Assembly: GCA_900554855.1 (NCBI GenBank)
Contig: USIZ01000069.1
Coordinates: 1-6,897 of the forward strand
Source: an uncultured Eubacteriales bacterium
GTDB taxonomy: Bacteria; Bacillota; Clostridia; Oscillospirales; Oscillospiraceae
Length of the DNA stretch: 6,897 nt
Direction: 5' to 3'
In this document: piece after piece, positions 1-5,828 of the stretch
Position numbering within the stretch: position 1 is the stretch's first letter
Layout of the letters: each line of letters starts with the position of its first letter
Program-made: the position numbers and the translations under genes
The notes under the pieces: model-generated
Databases searched by the model: none
The model's input: the letters and a program-made list of their open reading frames with translations, nothing else
What the model was told of the DNA's origin: nothing

Positions 1-58
1 GGTTTCATGCGGTTCCCACCACATCTAAACCGTAAATACATTATACGAGGAGCATAAA

Positions 59-1177
59 ATGAAGCGGGTCTGTAAAAATTGTGGGAATGTTGTCAAGGGA
101 AAAGGAAGGTTCTGCGACAAATGCGGTGCCGAGCTGGTAGACGAAATGCCTGTCATCGAAGAAGATCGCACGCAGCCGGTAAATGAAATCCCTGCTGCCG
201 AGGATGCCAATGCCCAACCGGTGGGAGAAATATCTGCGGCCCCGGAAGGTAACTCCAAGCAAAAGAAGAAGCGGCGGTGGATTATCCCGTTGATTGCGGC
301 AGTAGTCGTAATTGCGGCTGCGGCAGTTGGCGCCGTTTTCATTTTTAGAAGTTCGGCCAATCAGTATCGAACCATTCTGACCGCTGCGCGAAAGACACTG
401 GAGAAGAATGTTTCATTTTCCGTTATGAATCAATCTGGTGATAGCATTTATGGACAAGTAGAGATTGACCCGGATGAGGGAACAGTTCATTTTTATGTAG
501 AGAATGATTATGGTGATAGTGAAGTATATGACTATGAATATGGCCATGGAACGTATACAGAGTATGACAGTGATGGTGATATAGATTCACACAAAGGAAC
601 GGACGACCAGAATATGCTTTCTGAAGCATTGCTAACGTTTGTCGAGAACGGAGACACGGAAGAGTTTTATAAATATCTGCCGTATACGGATATCTTTCAG
701 GAGTGTTTTAAACTTGATAGTTATGATGTCGATACTGACATTCTTGCTGATGTGGGGCATAAACTGTATCAGGAATTGTCTACAGAAGATACGGTTATTT
801 TCGAGGATGTGGAGGATGTACCGTATGAGGACTTGTCTACACAAGATCCGTTGATGGTGCTACAGATCGAAAACAATACCCAGGGGAAAAAGACTTGTTA
901 TACATTTTCGCCGTACATCGATGATGACGGTGTTATGCCGCTGTGGGAAGAAATTTTGACTCTGATGAAGCCCTTATACACTGGCTCTTCGAATGAGGAA
1001 ACGTATAATGCAGTGGCCTCTACCACTCCGAAGGGATATGCTGAATTTTGGGTGGATTCCGATGGCTACCTAAAGGCAATAAATATTCTTGTATTATGGA
1101 CAGATCCAGAGATGATCGAAAACAGGGGCTGGGGCGTGAATTATCTAATCAAAATAGATAACTATGATTATGATTAA
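59..1177 (+). CDS. Zinc-ribbon, single-pass membrane protein with acidic extracytoplasmic domain, function unknown
   Basis: The 372-residue product starts with a four-cysteine zinc ribbon (C5-x2-C8 and C19-x2-C22), followed by a linker rich in Pro, Glu and Ala (about 25-65) built of degenerate 13-14-residue repeats. A basic patch KQKKKRR (67-73) precedes one hydrophobic helix (about 74-96). The positive charges before the helix predict a cytoplasmic ribbon and an exported C-terminal part (about 97-372). That domain is rich in Asp, Glu and Tyr and has beta-strand-like stretches such as VHFYVEND and AEFWVDSDGYLKAI. It loosely recalls LolA-like beta folds, but I do not recognise a family. The start is supported by GAGGAG at 47-52, six bases before ATG. 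The next gene begins 11 bases after the stop and shares the ribbon-helix plan, so the two probably work together. GC content falls sharply after the helix-coding part. The reading frame is secure; the function is unknown. Confidence 0.93.
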   Translation: MKRVCKNCGNVVKGKGRFCDKCGAELVDEMPVIEEDRTQPVNEIPAAEDANAQPVGEISAAPEGNSKQKKKRRWIIPLIAAVVVIAAAAVGAVFIFRSSANQYRTILTAARKTLEKNVSFSVMNQSGDSIYGQVEIDPDEGTVHFYVENDYGDSEVYDYEYGHGTYTEYDSDGDIDSHKGTDDQNMLSEALLTFVENGDTEEFYKYLPYTDIFQECFKLDSYDVDTDILADVGHKLYQELSTEDTVIFEDVEDVPYEDLSTQDPLMVLQIENNTQGKKTCYTFSPYIDDDGVMPLWEEILTLMKPLYTGSSNEETYNAVASTTPKGYAEFWVDSDGYLKAINILVLWTDPEMIENRGWGVNYLIKIDNYDYD

Positions 1178-1181
1178 GGGA
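1176..1181 (+). promoter_or_regulatory. Ribosome binding site overlapping the upstream stop codon
   Basis: AAGGGA lies seven bases before the ATG at 1189, and its first two bases are the last two of the TAA stop (1175-1177) of the preceding gene. This fixes the start of the second zinc-ribbon gene and suggests the two genes are co-transcribed and translationally coupled. I saw no terminator or promoter between them. Confidence 0.75.
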
Positions 1182-1188
1182 TGATTGT

Positions 1189-2661
1189 ATGAAATGCTCT
1201 AAATGTGGAAAAAGGATCAAAGTCGGAATGCAGTTCTGCACAAATTGCGGTGCCAGCATTGAGCAGCCGTCGGCTTCTGCGGTGCAGGCAAAGACTGGCG
1301 CGAAGAAAAAAGGCGTAGTTATTACGCTCTGCATTGTGCTGGCGCTGGCTGTCATCGGCGCAGGCGTATTCTTTGTGCTCCGTCTGTTGAACCCCGTGAG
1401 CCGAGTCATGTCAGCGCTGGAATCCGGCGACTACACCAAGGCTTTGTCTATTTATGAGGATAAAGTAGAGGGCGACCGGAAAAAGGACAGCACGCTGAGC
1501 GAAGATGTTGTGGCCTATCTGGAGAAGTGCCAGAATGATTTTCTGAATGAAACCATGAGTTATGAGCAGTTTACGGGCGTGATTGAGGGAATTCGGTCAC
1601 TTGCAATCAGTAAGCTGGACAGTAAGCTGGATGCTGCTGCCGAATATGCCGATATGCTGAATCAGTCCCGAATTGCCTATCAGACGGCGGAATCCTTCTA
1701 TGAAAAGCAGGACTATGGCTCCGCGATTGGATACTACAATCAGGTCAACTATCAGGATACCTATTACGATGATGCACAGAGTAAGTGCAAGGAATGCTCA
1801 GATAACTATCGCCAGCAGGTGCTGAATAGTGCAGATCAGCAGGTGGCTAACGGTGATTATACGGGCGCATTGGCATCTTTAAAGAGCGGTCTGGATATAT
1901 TAACTGACGATCCCGACCTGACAGCCAAATACAACAGCATCAAAACGGAGCAGACAAATCAAGCGGTGCAGGCTATACTGACTCAGGGGAAAGAACAGCA
2001 TGACAGAGGTGACCTGAAAGGCGCCATTAAGACGTTGTGGAATGGTATTGGAGAATACAATGATGAAGGCCTTCAACAGTTATGTGACAGCTATGTAGAG
2101 GAGTGTAAAGCTGTGATGACTTCCGAGGCAGAGCAGGCATTTGCAAATGGTGGTTATTCTGCAGCGGTAACTGCAATAGAGGAATACAATGATACTCTGC
2201 AAAATACGGCAGAATATTATGATCTACTGGATTATTATCGTAATTTGGCACCAGTTTCTTTGGGACAGTTAGAGACCTTTAGTGGAAGCTGGGATAGAAA
2301 TGGACCACAGCTCGATTTCTTGGGCAACAGCTACCAGAATGGGTGTATTAAATCTGTTTGGAGTGGTTCAAAGCCGTCTATCGAGTATCACCTTAATGGA
2401 GAGTATACGTCCATGTCTGGTGTTGTAGTTATTGCCGACTGTGATAAAGGTTCGACAGATCAAACAGGGCATATTGAGATATATGGCGATGATAATTTGC
2501 TTTTTTCCAGTTCTGTGCTGACCATAAAGTCAAACCCGGAACAGTTTAATATTTCGTTGTCTGGCGTCAATTTTTTGAAGATCGTTATAAGATCTGATAC
2601 ATACATTAACTATTTTTCAACTGATCTTATGCTGGGAGATACCATACTGAACAAATACTGA
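1189..2661 (+). CDS. Zinc-ribbon membrane protein with TPR-like repeats and C-terminal NPCBM-like domain
   Basis: The 490-residue product opens with a zinc ribbon (C3-x2-C6 and C17-x2-C20), a basic stretch (about 35-41) and one transmembrane helix (about 42-65), placing the rest outside the cytoplasm. At least five degenerate TPR-like helices share the pattern A-x-x-x-x-x-x-G-D-Y-x-x-A-[IL]. They lie near 76-93 (SGDYTKALSIYE), 167-187 (KQDYGSAIGYYN), 215-235 (NGDYTGALASLK), 267-287 (RGDLKGAIKTLW) and 314-334 (NGGYSAAVTAIE). Residues about 355-488 resemble the NPCBM/NEW2 putative carbohydrate-binding fold: a glycine-rich first strand, a SIEYHLNGEY strand, then HIEIYGDDNLLFSS and a final strand NFLKIVIRSD. 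This architecture suggests a surface protein that binds a glycan or partner through its C-terminus, with TPRs as a scaffold. That role is inference. It is probably the second gene of an operon with the upstream zinc-ribbon gene, and its 3' third is AT-rich. Confidence 0.93.
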   Translation: MKCSKCGKRIKVGMQFCTNCGASIEQPSASAVQAKTGAKKKGVVITLCIVLALAVIGAGVFFVLRLLNPVSRVMSALESGDYTKALSIYEDKVEGDRKKDSTLSEDVVAYLEKCQNDFLNETMSYEQFTGVIEGIRSLAISKLDSKLDAAAEYADMLNQSRIAYQTAESFYEKQDYGSAIGYYNQVNYQDTYYDDAQSKCKECSDNYRQQVLNSADQQVANGDYTGALASLKSGLDILTDDPDLTAKYNSIKTEQTNQAVQAILTQGKEQHDRGDLKGAIKTLWNGIGEYNDEGLQQLCDSYVEECKAVMTSEAEQAFANGGYSAAVTAIEEYNDTLQNTAEYYDLLDYYRNLAPVSLGQLETFSGSWDRNGPQLDFLGNSYQNGCIKSVWSGSKPSIEYHLNGEYTSMSGVVVIADCDKGSTDQTGHIEIYGDDNLLFSSSVLTIKSNPEQFNISLSGVNFLKIVIRSDTYINYFSTDLMLGDTILNKY

Positions 2662-2673
2662 TACAAAACCAAA

Positions 2674-2709
2674 CCCCCGCTGTGGAGCGAAAAACTTCCA
2701 CAGCGGGGG
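2674..2709 (-). terminator. Rho-independent terminator of citrate synthase, possibly bidirectional
   Basis: A perfect 13-bp stem pairs CCCCCGCTGTGGA (2674-2686) with TCCACAGCGGGGG (2697-2709) around a 10-base loop. On the minus strand it is followed by TTTGGTTTTGT, giving a good U-tract, so it mainly ends the citrate synthase transcript, whose stop is 26 bases upstream. On the plus strand the tail is only CATCTGATTTG, so termination of the zinc-ribbon operon here is plausible but weaker. It closely resembles the hairpin at 6614-6655. Confidence 0.88.
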
Positions 2710-2735
2710 CATCTGATTTGTTGAAACCTTTTTGC

Positions 2736-4118
2736 TTAATCCCGCTGCGCCAGCGGCACGAAGGGGCGCTTGGGGGCGACGGCCTTGTAGGCGGGACGGA
2801 TGATCTTGTTGCCGGGGGTATAGACCTCCTCCAGCCGGTGGGCGCACCAGCCCACCATGCGGGCGGTGGCGAACAGGGGGGTGTAGAGCTCCTCGGGGAT
2901 GTCCAGCATCTGATAGACGAAGCCGGAGTACAGATCCACATTGGCGCAGAGCATCTTGTCGTGGCCGGTCTCCCGGGCGAACACGCCGGGGGCAAGCCGC
3001 TCCACCGACTCCACCAGCTCCAGCTGGTCGGTCATGCCCTTCTCCTCGGCCAGATTCCGGGCGAACTTACGCAGAATGACGGAACGGGGGTCGCTCATGG
3101 TGTAAATGGCGTGGCCCATGCCGTAGATCAGGCCGCTGCCGTCGCCCAGCTCCTTGTGGATAATGCGGCTGAGTACGCTCTGGACCTCCTCGTCGTCCTT
3201 CCAGTCGCCCACGTTCTCGGCCACCACGTCCAGCATCTGCTTGGCGCGGATGTTGGCGCCGCCGTGGCGGGGGCCCTTCAGGGAGCCGACGGCCGCCGCG
3301 ATGGAGGAATAGAAGTCGGTGTGGGAGGAGGAGATGACGCGGCAGGTGAAGGCGCTGTTGTTGCCGCCGCCGTGCTCGGCGTGGAGCACCAGGCAGAGAT
3401 CCAGCAGCTTGGCCTCGCTGTCGGTGAATTTGTTGTCCTTGCGCACGGCGTAGAGGAAGTTCTCGGCCAGAGACATTCCGTCCTGCGCCCGGTGGAGGTA
3501 GAGGGAATCGCCGTCGAAATAGCACCGCTTGGCGGCGTAGGCGTGGGCCACGATCATGGGGGTGCGGGCGATGAGAGAGATGGCCTGACGCAGCTCGTTC
3601 TCCAGAGTCATAATCTCGGCCTTGTCATCGTAAGAATAGAGGGCCAGCACACTGCGGGCGATCTTGTTCATCACGTTGCTGGACGGGGCCTTCAGGATCA
3701 TGTCCTCGGTGAACATGGGGGGCAGGGGGCGCATCTCGCCCAGCAGTTCGGTGAACTTGCCCAGCTCCTCGCGGTTGGGCAGGCGGCCCATGAGCAGCAG
3801 GAACGCCGTCTCCTCAAAGCCGAAGCGCTTTTCGGAGACAAAGCCGCGGATCAGATCCTCCACGTTGATGCCGCGGTAGTAGAGCTTGCCGGGCATGGGG
3901 ACCTTCTCGCCGTCCTCCATGTAGTAGCCCATAACGGAGCCGACCTGGGTCAGACCGGCCATGACACCGGTGCCGTCGGCGTTGCGCAGCCCCCACTTGA
4001 TGTCCGCGCCGTGATCCTGACTGCGGCTGATCTTGTTGTTGTCCGGGTAAATATGAGTCAGTTCCGTCAGGAACGCCTGAGCGTCCTCTTTTGAATGAAA
4101 GTACAGATTGTCCTGCAT
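2736..4118 (-). CDS. gltA: Citrate synthase
   Basis: The 460-residue product condenses acetyl-CoA with oxaloacetate to citrate in the cytoplasm. In anaerobic Clostridia this commonly feeds 2-oxoglutarate and glutamate synthesis rather than a full TCA cycle. Family landmarks are all present: YRGINVEDLI (81-90), HAEHGGGNNS (246-255), GPRHGGAN (282-289), GMGHAIY (333-339), SDPR (342-345), NVDLYSG (393-399), RMVGW (420-424) and RPAY (441-444). By alignment to pig citrate synthase, catalytic residues correspond to H285, H336 and D395, with H249 and R345 as substrate ligands. The protein appears full length. The ATG at 4118 is preceded by AAAGGGG (4129-4135) at ten bases. No aconitase or isocitrate dehydrogenase gene adjoins it, and it appears to be monocistronic with its own promoter and terminator. 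A 2-methylcitrate synthase activity cannot be excluded from sequence. The symbol is assigned by family. Confidence 0.96.
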   Translation of the reverse strand: MQDNLYFHSKEDAQAFLTELTHIYPDNNKISRSQDHGADIKWGLRNADGTGVMAGLTQVGSVMGYYMEDGEKVPMPGKLYYRGINVEDLIRGFVSEKRFGFEETAFLLLMGRLPNREELGKFTELLGEMRPLPPMFTEDMILKAPSSNVMNKIARSVLALYSYDDKAEIMTLENELRQAISLIARTPMIVAHAYAAKRCYFDGDSLYLHRAQDGMSLAENFLYAVRKDNKFTDSEAKLLDLCLVLHAEHGGGNNSAFTCRVISSSHTDFYSSIAAAVGSLKGPRHGGANIRAKQMLDVVAENVGDWKDDEEVQSVLSRIIHKELGDGSGLIYGMGHAIYTMSDPRSVILRKFARNLAEEKGMTDQLELVESVERLAPGVFARETGHDKMLCANVDLYSGFVYQMLDIPEELYTPLFATARMVGWCAHRLEEVYTPGNKIIRPAYKAVAPKRPFVPLAQRD

Positions 4119-4166
4119 TACTGCGCGGCCCCTTTCTCTTGTTCCAAATAGCGTATATCTATTATT

Positions 4167-4195
4167 AGTATAGCCCTTTAAATCGGCACTGTCAA
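4167..4195 (-). promoter_or_regulatory. Sigma-A type promoter of citrate synthase gene
   Basis: On the minus strand a perfect -35 box TTGACA (4190-4195) is separated by exactly 17 bases from the -10 box TATACT (4167-4172, five of six consensus bases). Transcription should start near 4160, leaving a leader of about 40 bases before the ATG at 4118. A small inverted repeat with arms AATAG and CTATT (4147-4163) covers the predicted start site and could be an operator, but its arms are only five bases. Confidence 0.85.
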
Positions 4196-4250
4196 CGAAA
4201 ATGCAAGAAAAGAAAATGAATTATGCATTGCAAATGGCGCGACGCGGACT

Positions 4251-4306
4251 GCCAAAGGCTTCCCCTGGGGGGGGGAAGCTGTCGCCGTAGGCGACTGATG
4301 AGGGGG
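4251..4306 (+). repeat. Hairpin-bearing intergenic repeat, copy A
   Basis: This unit contains two consecutive hairpins and a conserved tail. The first pairs GCTTCCCC (4258-4265) with GGGGAAGC (4272-4279); its loop continues into an uninterrupted run of nine G (4267-4275). The second pairs GTCGCC (4281-4286) with GGCGAC (4290-4295) around GTA. The tail is GATGAGGGGG (4297-4306). The same order of two hairpins and a GATGAGG tail recurs in inverted orientation at 4334-4385. The first 16 bases recur after spoIID. From memory, similar units are scattered through genomes of gut Clostridia; their role is unknown. Similarity to copy C starts three bases earlier, at 4248. Confidence 0.8.
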
Positions 4307-4333
4307 CAGGTCCAGGAAGTTTTCCGTTCATCG

Positions 4334-4385
4334 CCACCTCATCCGGCCCTTCGGGCCACCTTCTCCTCAAGGAGAAGGCTTTCGG
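4334..4385 (-). repeat. Hairpin-bearing intergenic repeat, copy B (inverted)
   Basis: Read on the minus strand this unit matches copy A in layout. It begins CCGAAAG, then CCTTCTCC pairs with GGAGAAGG (4371-4378 with 4359-4366, loop TTGA). A second stem GGCCC/GGGCC follows (4345-4349 with 4353-4357), and the unit ends with GATGAGGTGG (4334-4343), nine of ten bases identical to the copy A tail. Stem sequences differ between copies but pairing is kept, implying selection on structure. The two units face each other across a 27-base spacer and could also pair imperfectly with each other as a larger cruciform. Confidence 0.8.
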
Positions 4386-4480
4386 GGTCGGTACATTACT
4401 GAAAAATCCTGCGAAAGGACATTCAAACTTTCAAACTGAAAACATTGCAACCGTAAAAGCATAGGAATCGAGGTCTTATC

Positions 4481-5605
4481 ATGCGCCGTGAAATTCAAAA
4501 GCAAAATAATTTCAAACAAGAACTGCGTTTTATTCTGGCGGCGTTCCTTCTTCCTTTTTGCGCGATATTGGCGCTGGGGCTGCTTTGCCTGGGACGGGAG
4601 CTGATGAAGGACGGCGATGCGGAGCCGTCATCCTCCATCAGCTGGCCGCTGGCGGCTGTGGATACGGCCACCTCCTCCCTGCCGGAAGCGGCGGGGGCGA
4701 ATGGCGCCGAACAGGAGGGGACGAGCCGGAGCGATCGGTGGGACGACAGCGTGACGCTGACGGTGCTGATCGGCGGCGAGGAGCGAACCATGACGCTGGG
4801 AGACTATCTCTGGGGCGTGGTGGCGGCGGAGATGCCGGCGGGCTTTGAACAGCAGGCGCTGAACGCCCAGGCCGCCGCAGCCCGGACCTACACAGTCTAT
4901 CAAATGCTCCACCACACCGCCGCCCACACGGCTGATCTCTGCGATGATGTGGGATGCTGTCAGGCGTGGATCAGCCGGGAGGAGCGCGCGGAAAAATGGG
5001 CGGGCGAGGATGCGGACGCCCTGAGCGCGAAGATCACACAGGCGGTGGCGGACACCGACGGCATGGCGGTCTGCTATGAGGGGGCGCCCATTCAGGCGCT
5101 GTTCCACGCCGCCAGCGCCGCCTTTACCCGCTCGGCCGCCGAGGTGTTCGGGGAGGAGCTGCCCTACCTCCAGAGCGTGGAAAGTCCCGAGGGGGACGAG
5201 GTGCCCAACTATTACAGTGTGGTCACGGTTCCCTCCACAGAGTTTGTGGAAAAACTGACCGCCGCCGCGCCCGGGTGCGACTTTTCCGGGGACAGCTCCG
5301 GGTGGATCGGCCCGACCGTCTACGACACGGCGGGGCTGAGCACCGCCGTGCAGATCGGCGGACAGGAGGTGCCGACCCGGACACTGCGCACCCTGTTCTC
5401 CCTGCGCTCCTCCAGCCTGAGCGTGGAGATGCGGGACGGAAACGCCGTGTTCTACGTCACCGGCTACGGCCACGGGGTGGGCATGAGCCAGTACGGGGCC
5501 AATGCCCTGGCAAAACAGGGCAAAAGCTGGCAGGAGATCCTGACTTGGTATTATTCCGGCACGGATGTGGAAAATCTAGCTGACAAAAATCTGGATTTGG
5601 GGTAA
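4481..5605 (+). CDS. spoIID: Stage II sporulation protein D (SpoIID/LytB family)
   Basis: The 374-residue product is a membrane-anchored lytic transglycosylase-type enzyme. In sporulating Firmicutes SpoIID acts with SpoIIM and SpoIIP to remodel septal peptidoglycan so the mother-cell membrane can engulf the forespore. An N-terminal helix (about 17-37) anchors it, then a low-complexity linker (about 45-88) leads to the domain. VVAAEMPAGFEQQALNAQ (113-130) carries the expected catalytic glutamate E117. DLCDDVGCCQAW (152-163) has C154 and C160 spaced as in the zinc-binding clostridial SpoIID, with H149 a possible further ligand. The domain ends with GYGHGVGMSQYGANALAKQG (328-347). The usual S-x-S-G-G-x-T-E-N segment is degenerate here (HAASAAFTRSA, 209-219). 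GAGG (4470-4473) lies seven bases before ATG. No partner sporulation genes are adjacent, and I found no convincing sigma-E promoter. A LytB-type paralogue is the alternative. Confidence 0.92.
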   Translation: MRREIQKQNNFKQELRFILAAFLLPFCAILALGLLCLGRELMKDGDAEPSSSISWPLAAVDTATSSLPEAAGANGAEQEGTSRSDRWDDSVTLTVLIGGEERTMTLGDYLWGVVAAEMPAGFEQQALNAQAAAARTYTVYQMLHHTAAHTADLCDDVGCCQAWISREERAEKWAGEDADALSAKITQAVADTDGMAVCYEGAPIQALFHAASAAFTRSAAEVFGEELPYLQSVESPEGDEVPNYYSVVTVPSTEFVEKLTAAAPGCDFSGDSSGWIGPTVYDTAGLSTAVQIGGQEVPTRTLRTLFSLRSSSLSVEMRDGNAVFYVTGYGHGVGMSQYGANALAKQGKSWQEILTWYYSGTDVENLADKNLDLG

Positions 5606-5628
5606 AATGAGATGTTAGTATCGTAGAG

Positions 5629-5663
5629 ACTGCCGAAGGCTTCCCCTCAAGGGGAAGGCTTTT
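5629..5663 (+). terminator. Probable spoIID terminator within truncated repeat copy C
   Basis: ACTGCCGAAGGCTTCCCCT (5629-5647) matches 18 of 19 bases at 4248-4266, the left end of repeat copy A. The hairpin CTTCCCC (5640-5646) with GGGGAAG (5651-5657), loop TCAA, is followed by GCTTTTG rather than by the second hairpin and GATGAGG tail of the full unit. A seven-bp GC-rich stem plus a short T-run 35 bases after the spoIID stop could act as its terminator. The T-run is only four bases, so efficiency is uncertain. Confidence 0.55.
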
Positions 5664-5692
5664 GGTGCGGCGCTGACAGTTTTCGGGTCTAG

Positions 5693-5782
5693 TGTAGGGC
5701 GGGTGCTTGCCCCCCCGCCGCGGACGGCCGCATCTGTCGTAACAGGACAGCTTGCAGGTAATTGGCAAGCACCCGCCCTACA
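5693..5782. repeat. 90-base element with perfect 19-bp terminal inverted repeats
   Basis: TGTAGGGCGGGTGCTTGCC (5693-5711) is the exact reverse complement of 5764-5782. The 52-base interior can form two small hairpins, GCGG/CCGC (5720-5723 with 5728-5731) and CTGTC/GACAG (5734-5738 with 5746-5750), giving a cruciform or three-way fold. It encodes no protein. Size, palindromic ends and intergenic location fit a MITE or REP-like element mobilised in trans. No clear target-site duplication is visible: the flanks read TCTAG on the left and TCAG on the right. Confidence 0.75.
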
Positions 5783-5828
5783 TCAGCCCTGTTGACTTTC
5801 CGTTTATTCCCACCAAGGATGTGAATGT

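Noticed and set aside
1..58. Possible promoter in the left-edge leader
   Set aside because: TATACG at 42-47 overlaps the ribosome binding site and no suitable -35 is visible; the real promoter may lie outside the window.
566..604. EF-hand-like acidic loop in the first zinc-ribbon protein (DSDGDID, residues 170-176; a second near 286-297)
   Set aside because: The first lacks the acidic residue at position 12 and the second has Tyr at position 1, so neither fits the calcium-binding loop pattern; they look like general acidity of the domain.
2682..4094. Long open frame of 470 codons antisense to citrate synthase
   Set aside because: It mirrors a well-supported citrate synthase gene. Its translation is low-complexity, rich in Gly, Ala, Val, His and Gln, has no family motif, and its start lies inside the terminator hairpin. 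High GC codon bias on the opposite strand explains the lack of stops.
4399..4427. Possible sigma-E promoter for spoIID (CATTCAAA at 4420-4427)
   Set aside because: The -10 resembles the sigma-E consensus at six of eight bases, but no acceptable -35 element is found 13-15 bases upstream.
4422..4441. Tandem TTCAAACT repeat and small palindrome upstream of spoIID
   Set aside because: Two 8-base copies and five-base arms in AT-rich sequence are too short to call an operator without comparative data.
4119..4480. Small RNA, riboswitch or small gene in the divergent intergenic region
   Set aside because: Beyond the promoter and the two hairpin repeats, I see no recognisable riboswitch core, tRNA fold or short frame with a ribosome site.
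4628..5473. Antisense open frame within spoIID
   Set aside because: It overlaps a gene with intact catalytic motifs, has an unstructured Arg/Gly/His-rich composition, and is a shadow of GC-rich coding sequence.
5792..5820. Possible promoter TTGACT with AAGGAT 17 bases downstream for the membrane-protein gene
   Set aside because: The -10 match is only three of six, and it coincides with the ribosome binding site, so transcription would start at the ATG.
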